A DNA stretch of 64,000 nucleotides from Episyrphus balteatus (taxonomy: Eukaryota > Arthropoda > Insecta > Diptera > Syrphidae): the NCBI RefSeq assembly GCF_945859705.1, contig NC_079135.1, positions 78,004,253 through 78,068,252 of the forward strand, given 5' to 3'. Position 1 is the first letter of the stretch. Each line of letters opens with the position of its first letter. Below, piece by piece: positions 1 to 12,296 of the stretch. The notes beneath the pieces are model-generated. The model did no database searches, had not been told where the DNA came from, and was given only the letters and a program-made list of their open reading frames with translations. The position numbers and the translations under genes are program-made.

Positions 1-1436
1 AAAAAAATGGGACAATTTTCAATTTTTTGATCGCGGCTATTTTTTAGAAGCATGTGTGTTTACCGGCATTGAAATGCATGTGATCCATTTTTGCGACTGA
101 ATAATCGTGCGACTAAAATCGCATGTGTGCGCCTAGCCTAAAATCGTTTTGTATGTATGTTTGTTTCCTTATAACTTCTAAACTACTAGTCGTGATTTGA
201 CAAATCGGTTTTCGTTGAAAGTATCTTGTTAGTTCGTAGGTTTTAGGCCATAAAAAGTTCCCTTAATTTCAAGAAAGAATACCAAATAGTGACGATTAAA
301 TTTTACTTACCAAAAATATGGTCACCTTAATAATAATGACTCTATAGCAGTGCTTTAACTACAAACGATATCTTTTGAAAGTTGCAACGCAAAATACGAA
401 CACAACGATGAGTGCATAAAAAAAAAACCTACAAGGACTTTCTTTGGCTTGTCATTCTAGATAATCGTTATTTTTTTTGTATTTCATATTTTTTTGTAGT
501 TGTTGTTTTTTTTTATGCACGTTTGCTGCTGTCATATTCAATGGAGCCATTTCGTGCAATAGAAAGATTATTAACCCGGCCAACCCGGCGATAAAAAAAA
601 GATATCAAAGGAATTTATTAAGAGTGAGATAGGGACTATATGTGTATTTATGTACAATGATAAAGGAAGCACATAGGTTGTTGGCATATACGCACTCCGT
701 GAAGAGGCTTAAAAGTGCTGAAGAATTGAAAATGGGGAAAATATACTGGAACAGTATATAAATTCGACTTATAAGAAGAGTCTAAAGACTTTTTATCCTT
801 TTGAAAATATTATAGAGAAAAAAGAAATCGTTTATTTTCTATATATTTTTAGATTGATGCAGCAGATAAAAAGATTATATTTTTTTTAAACTTGAATGTA
901 AAATTATTTCCATTTCTTATGTTCAAGTCAGCAAAATTCATACTTTATAGAATTGCCGAATTTCCAACATTTTTCTTCTTCTATTTTCATTTTTTTTTTT
1001 TTTTGTCTTTTTTTCATTCAAAAAAGGACAATGGTAACTTACCAACCGAAAAATTCATATATATTTTAATAAAAATGATTTTCTTTTATGAAAGAAATAA
1101 TAACATAAAAGATGGAGATTTATGGTCGTTCTTAAATGTTGTCAAAAAATGTCATTTTGACAAAAGAAAAAATCCCGGATATTGAATGCAAGGGATGGTA
1201 CATTTATTTGAAGAGAGAAAAAAAAAGAGCATGATGGTCTTTTCATAAGTATGATGAGATGTGGTGAGAACTTGTTGACATCAACTTGAATTTTATACAT
1301 TTGCATTACTTTATGAATAATTTGAAAATAATGTACGTAGGTATAACTACTAGGTATATTCATAAGAATGTAAAGTTTATCTCAAACAACTATTTTGCTT
1401 TGAAGACGATAATTTTCAAATATATTAGTAGAACGA
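1..1436. other. AT-rich noncoding DNA
   Basis: No gene recognised. Only short open frames with long Phe/Lys/Asn runs from T and A tracts are present. Nothing matches a known protein domain. Confidence 0.6.
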
Positions 1437-2299
1437 CGCACATAGGAGTATTTGCAGTAAAAACCTGGTCAAAAGTCGATTTTCTGAAAATCAAAATTTA
1501 CACCAAAAAAGTTGTCAAAGTGGGTGCAAAATAAACATGGGTCAATATCCTGTACTTATTTTTTGTTTTTCGATCGTGTCTTGTTAAAAAATTAGTTCAA
1601 AGTTAAGTATTACATCTACCTCATTTTTATTTCAATGCGAAGTACTTTAGTAAGTAATATTCAATATGCGATATCGAAGTGTTCTGAGAATTCTTCTTCA
1701 GTTATATTAACGATACTAATACAGTTATGGAAATATCAGATAGTGTTTTCCATTTCAACAATTAGAACAAGTAAATAAAAACTTGTTATTTTTGTTAAGT
1801 TATTTGATTTTGTTTAAAGTATACCCCGTTATACTGCGATGAATTGAAACTTATGAGTTAGTTTATATATTCCTTAAACCAATGCAACAAAAATTGGATG
1901 CTCTTCCGTGCGCTTTAGAGAATTGAAGGTCAATTAGTTTTTCACTTTCTGATAAAAAATACTCCTTACTTTATGCAATGTTTTTTTATTTTTAAATTAA
2001 ATTTACTGATGTTATTAGTGTATTTTATTTTGGGTGACCTTAATTAAGGTTGGGGAAGAGAGAATAGAAACAGAGAATTGCGTATTATAGGGATGAGGAA
2101 AAAAAATTGAGAAAAATAATGTTGACAGGCGGAGTACAGGCCATTAATCAAATTTATGAGTTTTTGATGAAAAAATAAAATTAGGTTAACCGATATTGTT
2201 TTTTTTTGTTGTAGAAATATTCATTTTAAACAGAAATAATAACAAAAGCCACGAAAAATAATTATGGCCAGGTTTCTTATGAAAATACTCCTATGTGCG
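1437..2299. mobile_element. MITE-like element with about 34-bp terminal inverted repeats
   Basis: The left end (1437-1470) begins CGCACATAGGAGTATTT and runs to AAACCTGGTC. The right end (2266-2299) is its reverse complement, with the first 17 bases identical and the AAACCTGG block kept. The unit is 863 bp and has no coding capacity. I could not find a convincing target-site duplication, so the superfamily is not assigned. Confidence 0.6.
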
Positions 2300-3799
2300 A
2301 GGGTTGTGAAAGCTATTTTTTGAAACCAAGCACCAATTTAAATATAAAAAAAAAAAAAACAAAATTGGCATGATTGGGGATCGTTACTATAACCCTTGGT
2401 TCACTCACGATAAGCCAAAAAACTTATGGTAATTTTCGATTTTTCGTTTCGTTTTAGAGTAACAACAGTTTGTATTTTTTTCTGTATTGATATCTTAGAA
2501 ATGCTCTATTTTTCCCAAACTTCAACAGATTTTCAAAATTCTAGTTTTACTCTACAAGAATTAAATCGAAACATTTGTTTCAATTTTAAGCTTATATTGT
2601 TAGCATTAAAGAAGTCGAGAAACTTGTACTTCACTACTTCACAACAAAAGTTCTTCATGATGAAATTAACCTTTCAACAGTCAGTGCAAGGTGGGTGCCA
2701 AGAATCCCCACAGCGCAGCACCTCAGAAAAAAGTGCGAATCGCTTGGCTACAGTGTTTAGGGAATCAATAAGAATATTCTTACCATAAACGCCACATGAA
2801 TTCACTTGGCATCATTTACGCACAATCAAAATCATCTTTATCACATCGATTTGAAAGTTTTTTTTTTTTTCTGAAAACTGAGAAATAAGTTTATCATGAT
2901 GTTCGTTCGAATAACCCAACTATTTTCCCTCCATATAAAAGTATGCTATATAGATTGAATGTAACTACTGTTTTCAAAATATTTTAATGTTAGCCAACAA
3001 AAAAAAAAGGAAACTTCAAAAACAAAGAACTAAAAAAAACAGGTTGGATATTTAATTAAATTTATTTCAAGTAGTAAAACGAAAATAACAAAATAACAAG
3101 GAAACCGAATTTGTGGTAAATCTACTTCAAATAATAATTTCTTTGAGTTGTTTGACAGAAACTTTCATATCAAACAATTGTGGTTGATTGACACAATATA
3201 TCGTAAATGTAATTGAAATATTTAAGTAATTTCCTTATAGAGATGCTTTTACATCAGCTTTTTCTTGGAAAATTTGAAAATAGGTTTGAGTTAACAGGTG
3301 TTAATTTACTATATTGTTGATGGACTATCTTATCTATTTATATAACTACATGTTTTGAAATACCTGTTAAAATGAATTCTAAGAATTGGAAGAAGTGTCA
3401 AAGTGAGATGACAATAATTATTTTAATTGGATCTTTTTTATCCTTAGATAAGTATACAGATTCCAAACACGTTAAGAGAATAAAATACAAACAAAGCAGT
3501 TTTTATAATAATGCCAATGATGCGAACAAAACTTGGGGCAGGAAATCAAAAATACAAACTTTTGAAAAACTTTTAAATACGCTTTGACGAACCATTCAAA
3601 TGCAATTTGATACCAAACCCTGTAATTAATTTTATTATAATTTAGACACAGAATAACCATGAACCGTTTGTAATTTGTATATTTGTATTCTTTAATAAAT
3701 TTCAACATGCTCAGCTGCAATTTAAAGAAACAAATCTAGATAATTGACACGCCTTTCAGTCTCGGTTACTATAAGATCTTGAATGTAATTGTAAGCAGA
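2300..3799. other. AT-rich noncoding DNA
   Basis: No gene or clear repeat boundary seen. Short A/T runs are frequent. The 120-residue open frame at 2426-2788 has no recognisable domain. Confidence 0.5.
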
Positions 3800-4560
3800 T
3801 GATTTCAATCAGATCTTCCGCTGACCCATCGACTCTATAAAAACACCGACACCGACAAACCAAAAGACCCAATGACGACCAAATACGGGCGTTGCACTTC
3901 CATTGCATCTAAACATCCATATCCATGATATCAGCTGCATTGGTGCCCACTTGTTTATCGAAGTGGTATTCACACATCCGAACACGATTCTCTGCAGCTT
4001 GCTGTATGCCGAATGTATCAAATCAATTTTTACTCTTCGAACCTCAAAGATGCCTCAGCGCTCAGCTCAACCACAAATCTCTTGTTTGCTTCGTTTAATT
4101 TCTTTTGGTTTCGTGTTAAATGTTGTGCAACATTTATAGAGAGTATCGGATGTACATACAACCGACGCGACGTTGCACCCACTGTGCTTGCGTTGCGGTC
4201 ATGATCAATACACGCGTCATACCCTTTACCCATATCCATTCACATCGCACACGTTTTGTTCAGACTTACATACAAGAGAGGATTCTTTTTCGCAGAAGAA
4301 AAAATAAAACAACAACAGCAACGACACAACAAAAAAGAGTATCGCTGTAAACTGGCTGCCCTGAGGCAAGCACTTTTAAGCGATAAAATATTAATTCGTG
4401 ACGAGTTCTGGCTAATGTTGGGTTGTTTATGCGCTTTATATACTATACAACATGCATCTTCTTCCTTTCCTTTATGAGAGCCCATAGTCCATGGGCTATG
4501 GCTATGAGATGAAACATCTGATTTAGTTAACTCTGAGGGTGGTGGAGGGAGGAGACTATA
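3800..4560. other. Higher-complexity island, possible conserved noncoding or regulatory DNA
   Basis: Composition changes from A/T runs to mixed sequence with many CG dinucleotides, such as a cluster around 4160-4220. A CTATAAAA string lies at about 3833. Open frames on both strands overlap here but none shows a domain. The change in texture suggests unique host DNA. Its function is not shown by the sequence. Confidence 0.3.
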
Positions 4561-7533
4561 TAAGTTGCATCCTCTGGCATGACAGATGGAAAATAAAACA
4601 ATCTTTTAGTGAAATGGGTGGAAAAATGACGGAAATGATTAAAACTCATTAAGGGTGATGCAAAAGCAAAAAGTACATAAATATTATATTCATTAAATAA
4701 TAAAAATACAAAATGAAAAAAACTATTAGACAGCGGAGGAAGCATGACGCTGATGAATTGATGTGGCATGTTTAACTTCAGTATAAGGGAAATTATTTAA
4801 TACCAGTTCGCAGAAAGAATGATTGAGTACATTTTTTGACATCTGGTGGAAAGATGAGTTGACATTCCAACTGTGTGTTGATGGTGACCACCCAGTTGTG
4901 TAATTGTTTTTTATTTATTTTCAGGTCAACCATGCAATGCATTCCAGAAGACAGTGTCAGATTTATGATTGTGCATAAATGTAATTTTTGAATGATATAT
5001 TTATCTCCAACAAGCTTGTATCATTTTACTCGTTTTGCTTATTTTGAATACATATTTTGAATTCAATTTTAGCATAAAACATACAAAATTTTTGCTTCCG
5101 TGTAAAAGTGTGGTAGTTTATTCTAACTCCCTTTTAAATTCTTGAAATGATTTCAATTTCTGTAGATCAGAGAGAAAAAGAATAGACACAAATATTCGAC
5201 AAGTTTTAAACATTTGATGTTTTGGATGGATTTGGATCTTTCAAAGGTATTGCATACAGTTTTCAAAAGTTGTGTTGTAAAAAATTTTTGCATTCTACAT
5301 AAATCTGGTAACCATACACTGTTCGACTGGTAATCAAATACTCTTTCATTTGAAACAAGAACCGGTAAGATAGCAGATGGAGTATAGTATATTTTCTACA
5401 CTTGGTGCTGAAAACTTAAAATCTTAAATGTAGGCAACCCTAGAGATCTGTTGTCTCTAATCTGGTCGACTAGGAATTGAAAATTTTTTTTTCATATAGT
5501 CAAAAAATTGCATTTATATGTGATAATGGGGAAGCCCAAACAGGAAGACTATTTGTAGGTGTTCCGTGAACCCAGAATTTCGACCTCAACATTTTGAGCC
5601 AAACTTGTCTACTTCTTTTGTCCACTGTTTGATCATGTTTGTCCACCAAAAATGTTCGTTTGTCCCCTTCAAAAAAATTTTAGAGCTAATTTTTTTTTTA
5701 TAGGAAGTCTGACTATACCTAATGAAAAATTGTCCAAAACGCTCAAATTTTGAGATAGACCTATAAAACCAACTGCTATCGTTTGTCCACCTCGAGTTCT
5801 ATTTACATACAAAATTTTATCATTCTTTAAAGGAGAGTTAAGATATATTAAAAAAAAAACAAATTTTGCATAGAAAAATTGAAATTCCCCTAAAATCATC
5901 GTTTGTTCGCCCTACCAGAAAAATCGGAACAAAAATTACGCATACACCACAGCGAAAATTTCAAAATCCACCCTAAGTTAAGGAGATATTTGTTTTTTTT
6001 TTTTTTTTTTTAATATCTCCTTATTTTAGGGTAGACAAACGATGATTATTGGTTTGTATCCATTTCTCGAGATGGTTGGATTTCTGTAAAAAAAAATATT
6101 TTTTTTGGAGATTTTAGATTTAGTTGCTATAAAAAAATTCTTTTTGAAATAAAAAATTAGCAAATATCTTTAAACTTTAGGTCGCTGGGTCTTGACTTTA
6201 ATGTTTAAAATACCAAAAATAAAATCCACTTTCAATACCTATTAGGCGATACCAATTCTTGGTACATAATTTTTTTCTAAAACAAATATTTTTTTGTTAA
6301 AAAATCATATGATATATACAGATAAAGAAGTCCAGTTCAACACGAAATTGACCAACTAGATTTTTTGAGTTAACCCTGAGAAATGATCAAAGAACTAAAA
6401 AAATGTTCGTTATTAGCGTATGTCAAAGTTTTTTCGCAACATAAAGGCCTATTTAGTTTATTGAAGAGAAAATTAACAAAAATTAGTATGAAACCCAAAT
6501 GTTTAGGAATGATTCCATCTTAAAGATATGGGAAAATTCATGAAAGTATCAGAACTCGGTTAAACCGGCTTCAGGCGACGACTTTCTGCCTTGACAAGTA
6601 ATTATTACGTTATGTATATTGTATACACTTATCCTTCTTTTGAAATTAAAAAATAATTTTACCTTTATTGTAAACGACGACGTAACATATAATTATACAA
6701 AAAAAACAAAAATGTTTTATAACTTTAATGTCAAAATTAAGAAAAAAATTCAAAATAATAATTTTTGAATAAAAAAAACTATCAAAATATTTAGAAAAAT
6801 CAATTTTATGAAAACAGATCCACAATAATGTGTTTTTTTTTTTTAACTTTGTTTTCATGTATCGATGAATAGGTATTTTGTTTTTATTGTTATACCAAAT
6901 TTTTGAAAAATGTTTGAAAATGTGTTCTATTTTATTTTACTAATATTCTAACGCTTGTCAAAAAACTCTAAAAATTACTTCTTGCACAACAAATTGGATG
7001 GCATACTTCATCTGAATATCATAGCCATTTTTTTTGTTATTTTGAAAATAAATTTTATATATTTTTTTTTTAAGTTTTAATAAGTTTCTTTTAAATTAAA
7101 TCAAAAATATTCTGTTATGAATTTTTATTTTTAATCAATTTTTACCATAAGAGCAACTACGTGAAGGTGCAACCTTGCCGTGCATATTATTTGCTATAAA
7201 TCATTGAGAAAAGAACAAAATAAAGATTTTCGATAACAGTAGTGATAGTTTTTTTGACGAAACAGATTTTACAGTTAAAATAATTTATTAAATTAATAGG
7301 CTTTTTTGCACTTTGGTATCAATAACTTCCTAGTAACTCTAGATTTGATAAAAATTTTAACCATTCTGCAATTCCCTTTGGACGCGCATATTTTTAAAAA
7401 AGTTGGCCACCTACGTTCTTATAGTTTTTTTTATACCACAGGTGTTTCAAATTTTTCATGAAATATTTTTTTTTAATTTTGCATCAAAAACCGAAATTCA
7501 ATATTTCAAAGAAAAAGTGCAACAGATATGAAA
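4561..7533. other. AT-rich noncoding DNA with dispersed short motifs
   Basis: No gene recognised. Between 5615 and 6060 the motif GTTTGTCCACC and close variants recur about six times, the last in reverse orientation. Around 7145-7190 there is a decayed copy of the dispersed-repeat end described at 12245-12296. Confidence 0.5.
5968..6032. repeat. Short hairpin with a poly-T loop
   Basis: The arm CCACCCTAAGTTAAGGAGAT at 5968-5987, continuing to 5990, is imperfectly complementary to 6012-6032, and a T run separates them. It lies among the GTTTGTCCACC motifs and may be the centre of a decayed palindromic repeat. Confidence 0.45.
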
Positions 7534-7943
7534 AGAAATATTTGACTGTTAACAGTCGAATTGTTTTTTCCCTGAACACCGTTTATTTTTAATAAATATG
7601 ATTTAAAATCATGAAAATATATAACCAGCATAAAAGTGTTCATATATGCGTTTCGCCCCGATATGTAATGGTTGGGCTCATCAGAAGATGACCATTACAC
7701 CTTGTCTTGACGCATATTTTCCCGAATAAATCGAGATTCCATATAATCCGAGCTGCATAGAGCAACTACGAATTATATAGTTGCTACAAGTCTTCAAAGA
7801 AGATAAATTGTAGCTATTTTTATTGCCTTGCTATGGCATTGAAGAAATATTTGACTGTTAGCAGTCGAATCGGGGCGAAACGCATATATGAACACTTTTA
7901 TGCTGGTTATATATTTTCATGATTTTAAATCATATTTATTAAA
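7534..7943. mobile_element. Ribozyme-bearing retroelement terminal repeat (Penelope-like or retrozyme-like)
   Basis: Two 75-bp arms, 7588-7662 and 7869-7943, are identical in inverted orientation by eye. A 29-bp segment (AGAAATATTTGACTGTTA...) occurs as a direct repeat at 7534-7562 and 7842-7870 with about two differences. The 206-bp spacer completes a hammerhead ribozyme with the left arm. The right arm carries the GGGGCGAAACGC half of the same ribozyme on the plus strand, but no CTGATGA partner is visible there. Hammerheads in paired terminal repeats are known from Penelope-like elements and retrozymes. No reverse transcriptase is nearby, so family membership is inference. Confidence 0.6.
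7644..7717 (-). ncRNA. Hammerhead self-cleaving ribozyme
   Basis: Read on the minus strand, all core elements of a hammerhead are in order. Stem III is 8 perfect pairs (AUAUGCGU at 7717-7710 with ACGCAUAU at 7651-7644). The cleavage triplet is GUC at 7711-7709, so cleavage is predicted between 7709 and 7708. Stem I starts AAGA (7708-7705) pairing with UCUU just before the core. The core CUGAUGA is at 7684-7678. Stem II is GCCC (7677-7674) with GGGC (7658-7655). GAAA is at 7654-7651, and its last A pairs with the U of GUC. The stem I loop (UGUAAUGG) and the stem II loop (CCAUUACA) are fully complementary over 8 nt, which could be a loop-loop contact or a competing fold. Helix III is open, so the topology is type III. 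Activity is not shown. Confidence 0.85.
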
Positions 7944-8779
7944 GATATGAAAACTTTTAAATACTTATGTATTAAGTCAATTTTTGTAGAACATTAAAAA
8001 AAAAAGAAATTTAAAAAATTAATTCATTCGTGGTTGTGGTTACCGAAAACAAAAGATGATGAAATTTAAAATACACTGAACGAAAAAAGCTTATATTTTC
8101 TAAACTGGTTGCGATAGAAACTTTTTCTATTTGGTTTTAGTACAGTCATAAGTTTAGCTATCAGCCATTTTAGGGTTATCCATTTTCTACCGGACACCCT
8201 GTATATTTTTAAACGAGATTTTTTAAAAAAGTTAATTTAGAAAGTGTACCATTAGTTTACCATAACACAAACTCTTATAGATTTACCGAAATTTGTAATT
8301 GCCTGTCTGTAGGTATAGATAATAGCCAGTTTTGGCGATAGCTTTTCCGTCAAATTTAGCCAACATATCGAGTACATACTACATATGTAGTTAAAGGCAA
8401 AGTGATGCTACAACGTTTTTTTAGCATATTATGGATTGATGATGACTTTAATCCATTCATTTGTTGTGAAATAATAAAATCCTTCAGTTTGTTGAAATTT
8501 TATCCGAAGCTTTTTAAAATATTTGTCTATTTCATCAAGGATTTGCATCAATTGAAGATATCAATAATATCCTTGAACTTTGGGATCAACTTCGTTCGAC
8601 CCAGTCGTGCATGTTATTTCCTCTAGCAAAGATTTATTATTATTAATGCTATTCATTTCCACATCCAATCGTTGTAAGACGGTAAAACTCTGCTCATTTC
8701 ATAAACAATTTCATTCAAATTAGACATGATAAGTAGCAAAAGGAAAAAATTTATTCATTAATTTATGGACTTTTCATTC
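7944..8779. other. AT-rich noncoding DNA with transposon end fragments
   Basis: GGACACCCTGTATA at about 8193-8206 matches the terminal motif of the mariner-type element at 53391-54467, so a solitary or decayed end is likely. CGACCCAGTCGTGCATGTTATTT near 8598-8620 matches the end of the dispersed repeat at 12296. No gene is seen. Confidence 0.45.
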
Positions 8780-9830
8780 ACATATCTTCCTGTAAGCTAT
8801 TTAAACCACGTAAGTAGGTATACCAATTATTATGCAATTTCATATGAGAAAAGGACGTACGATCGGTACACCAATGGACGCAATACGAAGCTTCATTGAT
8901 TGACAAAAGTTTTTTTGTGGTCTTGTCGCTGTGGTTATCGCGTAAGCCATATGTTGAGAATTCAGATTCACTGGCCCATAAAAAAAACCAACACAAAAAA
9001 ATAAAAACAAAAATAAAACAATGGTTAAACAGTGAGAACAGTAAAAGAGAAGGCTGCACAGAAACTCGCGTAACGGTAACGTTGTTGAGACGAATTTTAT
9101 TTTTAATGGAATTTTTCAATTCAACATCGCATCGCAGCATTCGACTGTGGATTTTGCGAACGAACAAAAAAAAAAAGATGCGCCATGCGCGCGTAATCTT
9201 CCCTCGGACGTCGCATCATGGTTGTCGACGTTCACATATAGGTAGGTATTTAAGCTCTGGCATGCCGGCGGGTACTTTCCATATTTGGAAGTACACACAG
9301 TCAAACGGTTAAGACAAAAAAAAAAATAAAAATGTCGGCCATTGCGAAATGATACCACATCATGTTTGTTTGCAGGTACGAAAGGAACGTTCCTATCTGC
9401 ATAATGAAACCACAACATTTGCTTAATTTGCTGAAGCGTTGTTTTGCTTCTAAGCTAATTTTTCAACTAGCATCCACATCAGTCAAAACATTCTTGGTGC
9501 GGCAATCAAGTTCTTTCGTTCTCTATCCACCTCATCATCATAGGCAGTAGGAGCACCACAGAAGTTGAAGACGTTGGACTTTGTGTATATATGTATTTTT
9601 AGTTAGACAAGTTTATCCATCCAGCACCAGCAGTCATCCAGCCAGCCAGTGGTTTTAGTGGTCAATTTTTCTTCGTGAAGGTCATCATCCCTTTTGGATG
9701 AAAATGCACCCTTTTGCAAAGTTTTCAAATCCCTAACTTCTGCAGACGACTTAAAGGATGATGACTGAGCGATGATGATGATAACCGAAAGATGGGATGA
9801 CGACAACGATAAGGAAACTATATTTGTTAC
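8780..9830. other. Mixed-composition island without recognisable exon
   Basis: CG-containing sequence (for example 9055-9275) and CCAGC/CATCA-rich stretches (9600-9780) stand out from the surrounding A/T runs. Overlapping open frames of 100-138 residues lie on both strands around 8780-9420. Their translations look like frame shadows, with runs of Lys or Phe. Likely unique host intronic or intergenic DNA. Confidence 0.3.
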
Positions 9831-11426
9831 GGTTTCGTCTTCAGTTGTGTTCTTGACAGTTGCAATGAATTCTATCTCAACTTATTTGTTAAACGGTGCG
9901 TTTAAAAAGCTTGAAAAACATGTTTTAGACATTGAAACTAAGTCGATGATATAAACAACGACCCCCATTATACTCGTATGCAAAGAGATCTGGAAGCATT
10001 CATTCGGTCGCGTGTTGAACTTTCCTCTGACTGAAACACTCAATAGGGGGTAGATATCTTGGTGAAATTTAAAATTTTTAAACGGAACTTTCTTAAGAAG
10101 ACACAAAAAAGGAAGCATATTATACTCATATGATATACATCTTTAAGAGTAATCCTTTTCCTAGAAATAACTTTCTGACGCAAATCAGAGTTTTAGATAG
10201 TCCGCTGATATCATCTTGTGATATTTAAAAGCATCCATGCACGAAATGAGAAGATTTTAAATAAATAGATTTTGCAACAGTATAAATCAATAAACCTACG
10301 ATGTTGTTGGAGAAACCATTTAAGGAAATCAATGAAACTTTATTTGACTTAAAGAAGAAAATTGTTTTTCATTTGAGCAAGGAAAACAGTGTAGTCCTGT
10401 TCATTTTAGTTCTTTGTGTTAAGTAAAAAGATAATTAGCCCTTGTTAGGAAGTAAGGGTCTTATAGAAAAGTCTTAAAGTTTTGAACTGGATTGTTACTC
10501 AAGAAAAAAGTGAAAAAGCTACAAAACAGGTAGTTACATGCATATGTACCTAATTCTGAAATTCAGCAAGAACGCATTTTGGATCTATTAATTGAGTTCA
10601 AAAAATTCTGTGTGACAATAAGAAAATTAAGTATTTTTCTTGGGATGTAGTACGTTTTGCTTTTTTTTCAACATTCACCCAAAGTCTGGAATTAGACCAA
10701 ACATTTTTTTTTTTAATTTCAGCCATTGTTAAAGTTCAAGCTTTGACAATTTTCAACCGATCTGTGTGATAAAGTATTTTTTCCCCGATTTTTATGTGTA
10801 GATTTTTGATTGAAAACCAAATGTTTAAGCGTTTGTTTGGCTTTAAAAAGTGTTACTATTAAACCGTGCACGGGTCCGATTCTCAGTCCACTTTTTTAAT
10901 TTTTAATTTGCCAAAAAGTACTATTGGTTCAAAAAGTTCTGATTTGTCAAAACAAAATAAATTGTTATCCTCATGCAACTTGACAAAAAGTTTTTAAGTT
11001 GTTTTTCAAGTTTAATAAACGGTAATTTTTTTGAAAATCATTACTTGCGGTACCTACCACTTTTTAGAAAATATATATAAGAGAAATATTTTTGTTTTAA
11101 GGAATATTTTATACCTACTTCAAAAACACAACTAAAGACATTTTTTTTTTTGAAAATCATTTTTTGGAAAATGAGAAATTGAATTTTGGGGCTTAGATAT
11201 TAAATTATAGGTGCTGCAAAATGGCATTCTAAATATTTTTTTATTAAAAAGCTCTAATAGTTCTGAAAGTTGTTTTGTTTTATTTTTTTTTTTATGTATC
11301 TTCACCAAGTTATATACATAGGTAATACACATTCGTTTTTTTTTTTCTTTTGAAAAAATTAAGCAATTGAACTTTTTGTAAGAAATTTGAACTGTTATTA
11401 ACGGTACAAGTTTTTTTCTAATTTTT
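9831..11426. other. AT-rich noncoding DNA
   Basis: No gene, RNA gene or complete repeat seen. TTACTTGCGGTACCTACCAC at about 11041 resembles the start of the dispersed repeat at 11427. Confidence 0.45.
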
Positions 11427-12296
11427 ACTTGCGATATAGAGCAAGTTTAGGATTCGTAAAAAAAATCGAACTCGAGATAATAATTTTACATGGCATTACG
11501 ATGATGGAGAATACCAAAAATGTGGGTCCCTCAATTCTTTCTGTCTGTCTGTATATACATATGAACCTCGAGCTACAGCCTAAACGAGTGAAGTGATTTT
11601 CTTCAAACTTGGTAGTTAGCAGTTTTGGGTGATTGCCTAGAGGGGGAAATTCAAATTTTTTTCTATGACTAAAAATAACTCTACCTGTCATATATTTTTT
11701 TTTTTTTCAAAACGGCTATAACGAACTTGATTAAAATTTTTACACCTAAGAGCCAACTTTTAAAATTTAAAAAAAAATATTTTTTGTACCGCCATAGAAC
11801 TTTTTTTTTTGGTTTCTGAGTATCTTGTACAAGATTAACCCGATTTCAACGTAAATTTTTATAAAAAGCGTTTAGGTAAAGTTTTAGTGAATTTTCAAAA
11901 ACACATTTTTGGATTTTTAAAAAATATTTCAAATTTTTTTTTTTTTAAATCAATTTTTTGAAAACTGGTTGGTGAAAAATTTTGAAATTTCGTTTTTATT
12001 TGTAAATTAATTATTTCTTCAAAATAGCTTACCAACTTTTTATATAGGTATACAATATAATTTAAAAAAAACGTCTCTAACGATTTTTGAAATTTTTTTT
12101 CCAAAAATTCTTTTTTTATGCAAGAAATCAAATGACAAACTTGGTTTTGTGTAAAAGATCATTTAAAACGGTCTTTCGTCAATTATTTTTAAAAATATCA
12201 AATTTTCCCTAATTTTGTTCAATAAAAAGCTTTAACATTAAAGTAACTTTTGCCATAAGAGCAAGTACCTAAGTGCGACCCCAGTCGTGCATTTTA
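11427..12296 (+). repeat. Dispersed repeat family R1, longest copy
   Basis: It begins near ACTTGCGATATAGAGCAAG and contains CTGTCTGTCTGTATATAC, a GAGCTACAGCC block and a TTCTTCAAACTTGG block. It ends at AAGAGCAAGTACC...CAGTCGTGCATTTTA. Related starts are at 57155, and a related 3' half is at 59640-60068. Short end fragments occur near 7145, 8598, 15850 and 17610. There is no coding capacity. It is probably a non-autonomous transposon, class unknown. Confidence 0.55.

Noticed and set aside
8896..9312. 138-residue open frame as a gene
   Set aside because: A 129-residue frame overlaps it on the opposite strand, both are Lys/Phe-rich shadows of A/T runs, and no domain is visible.
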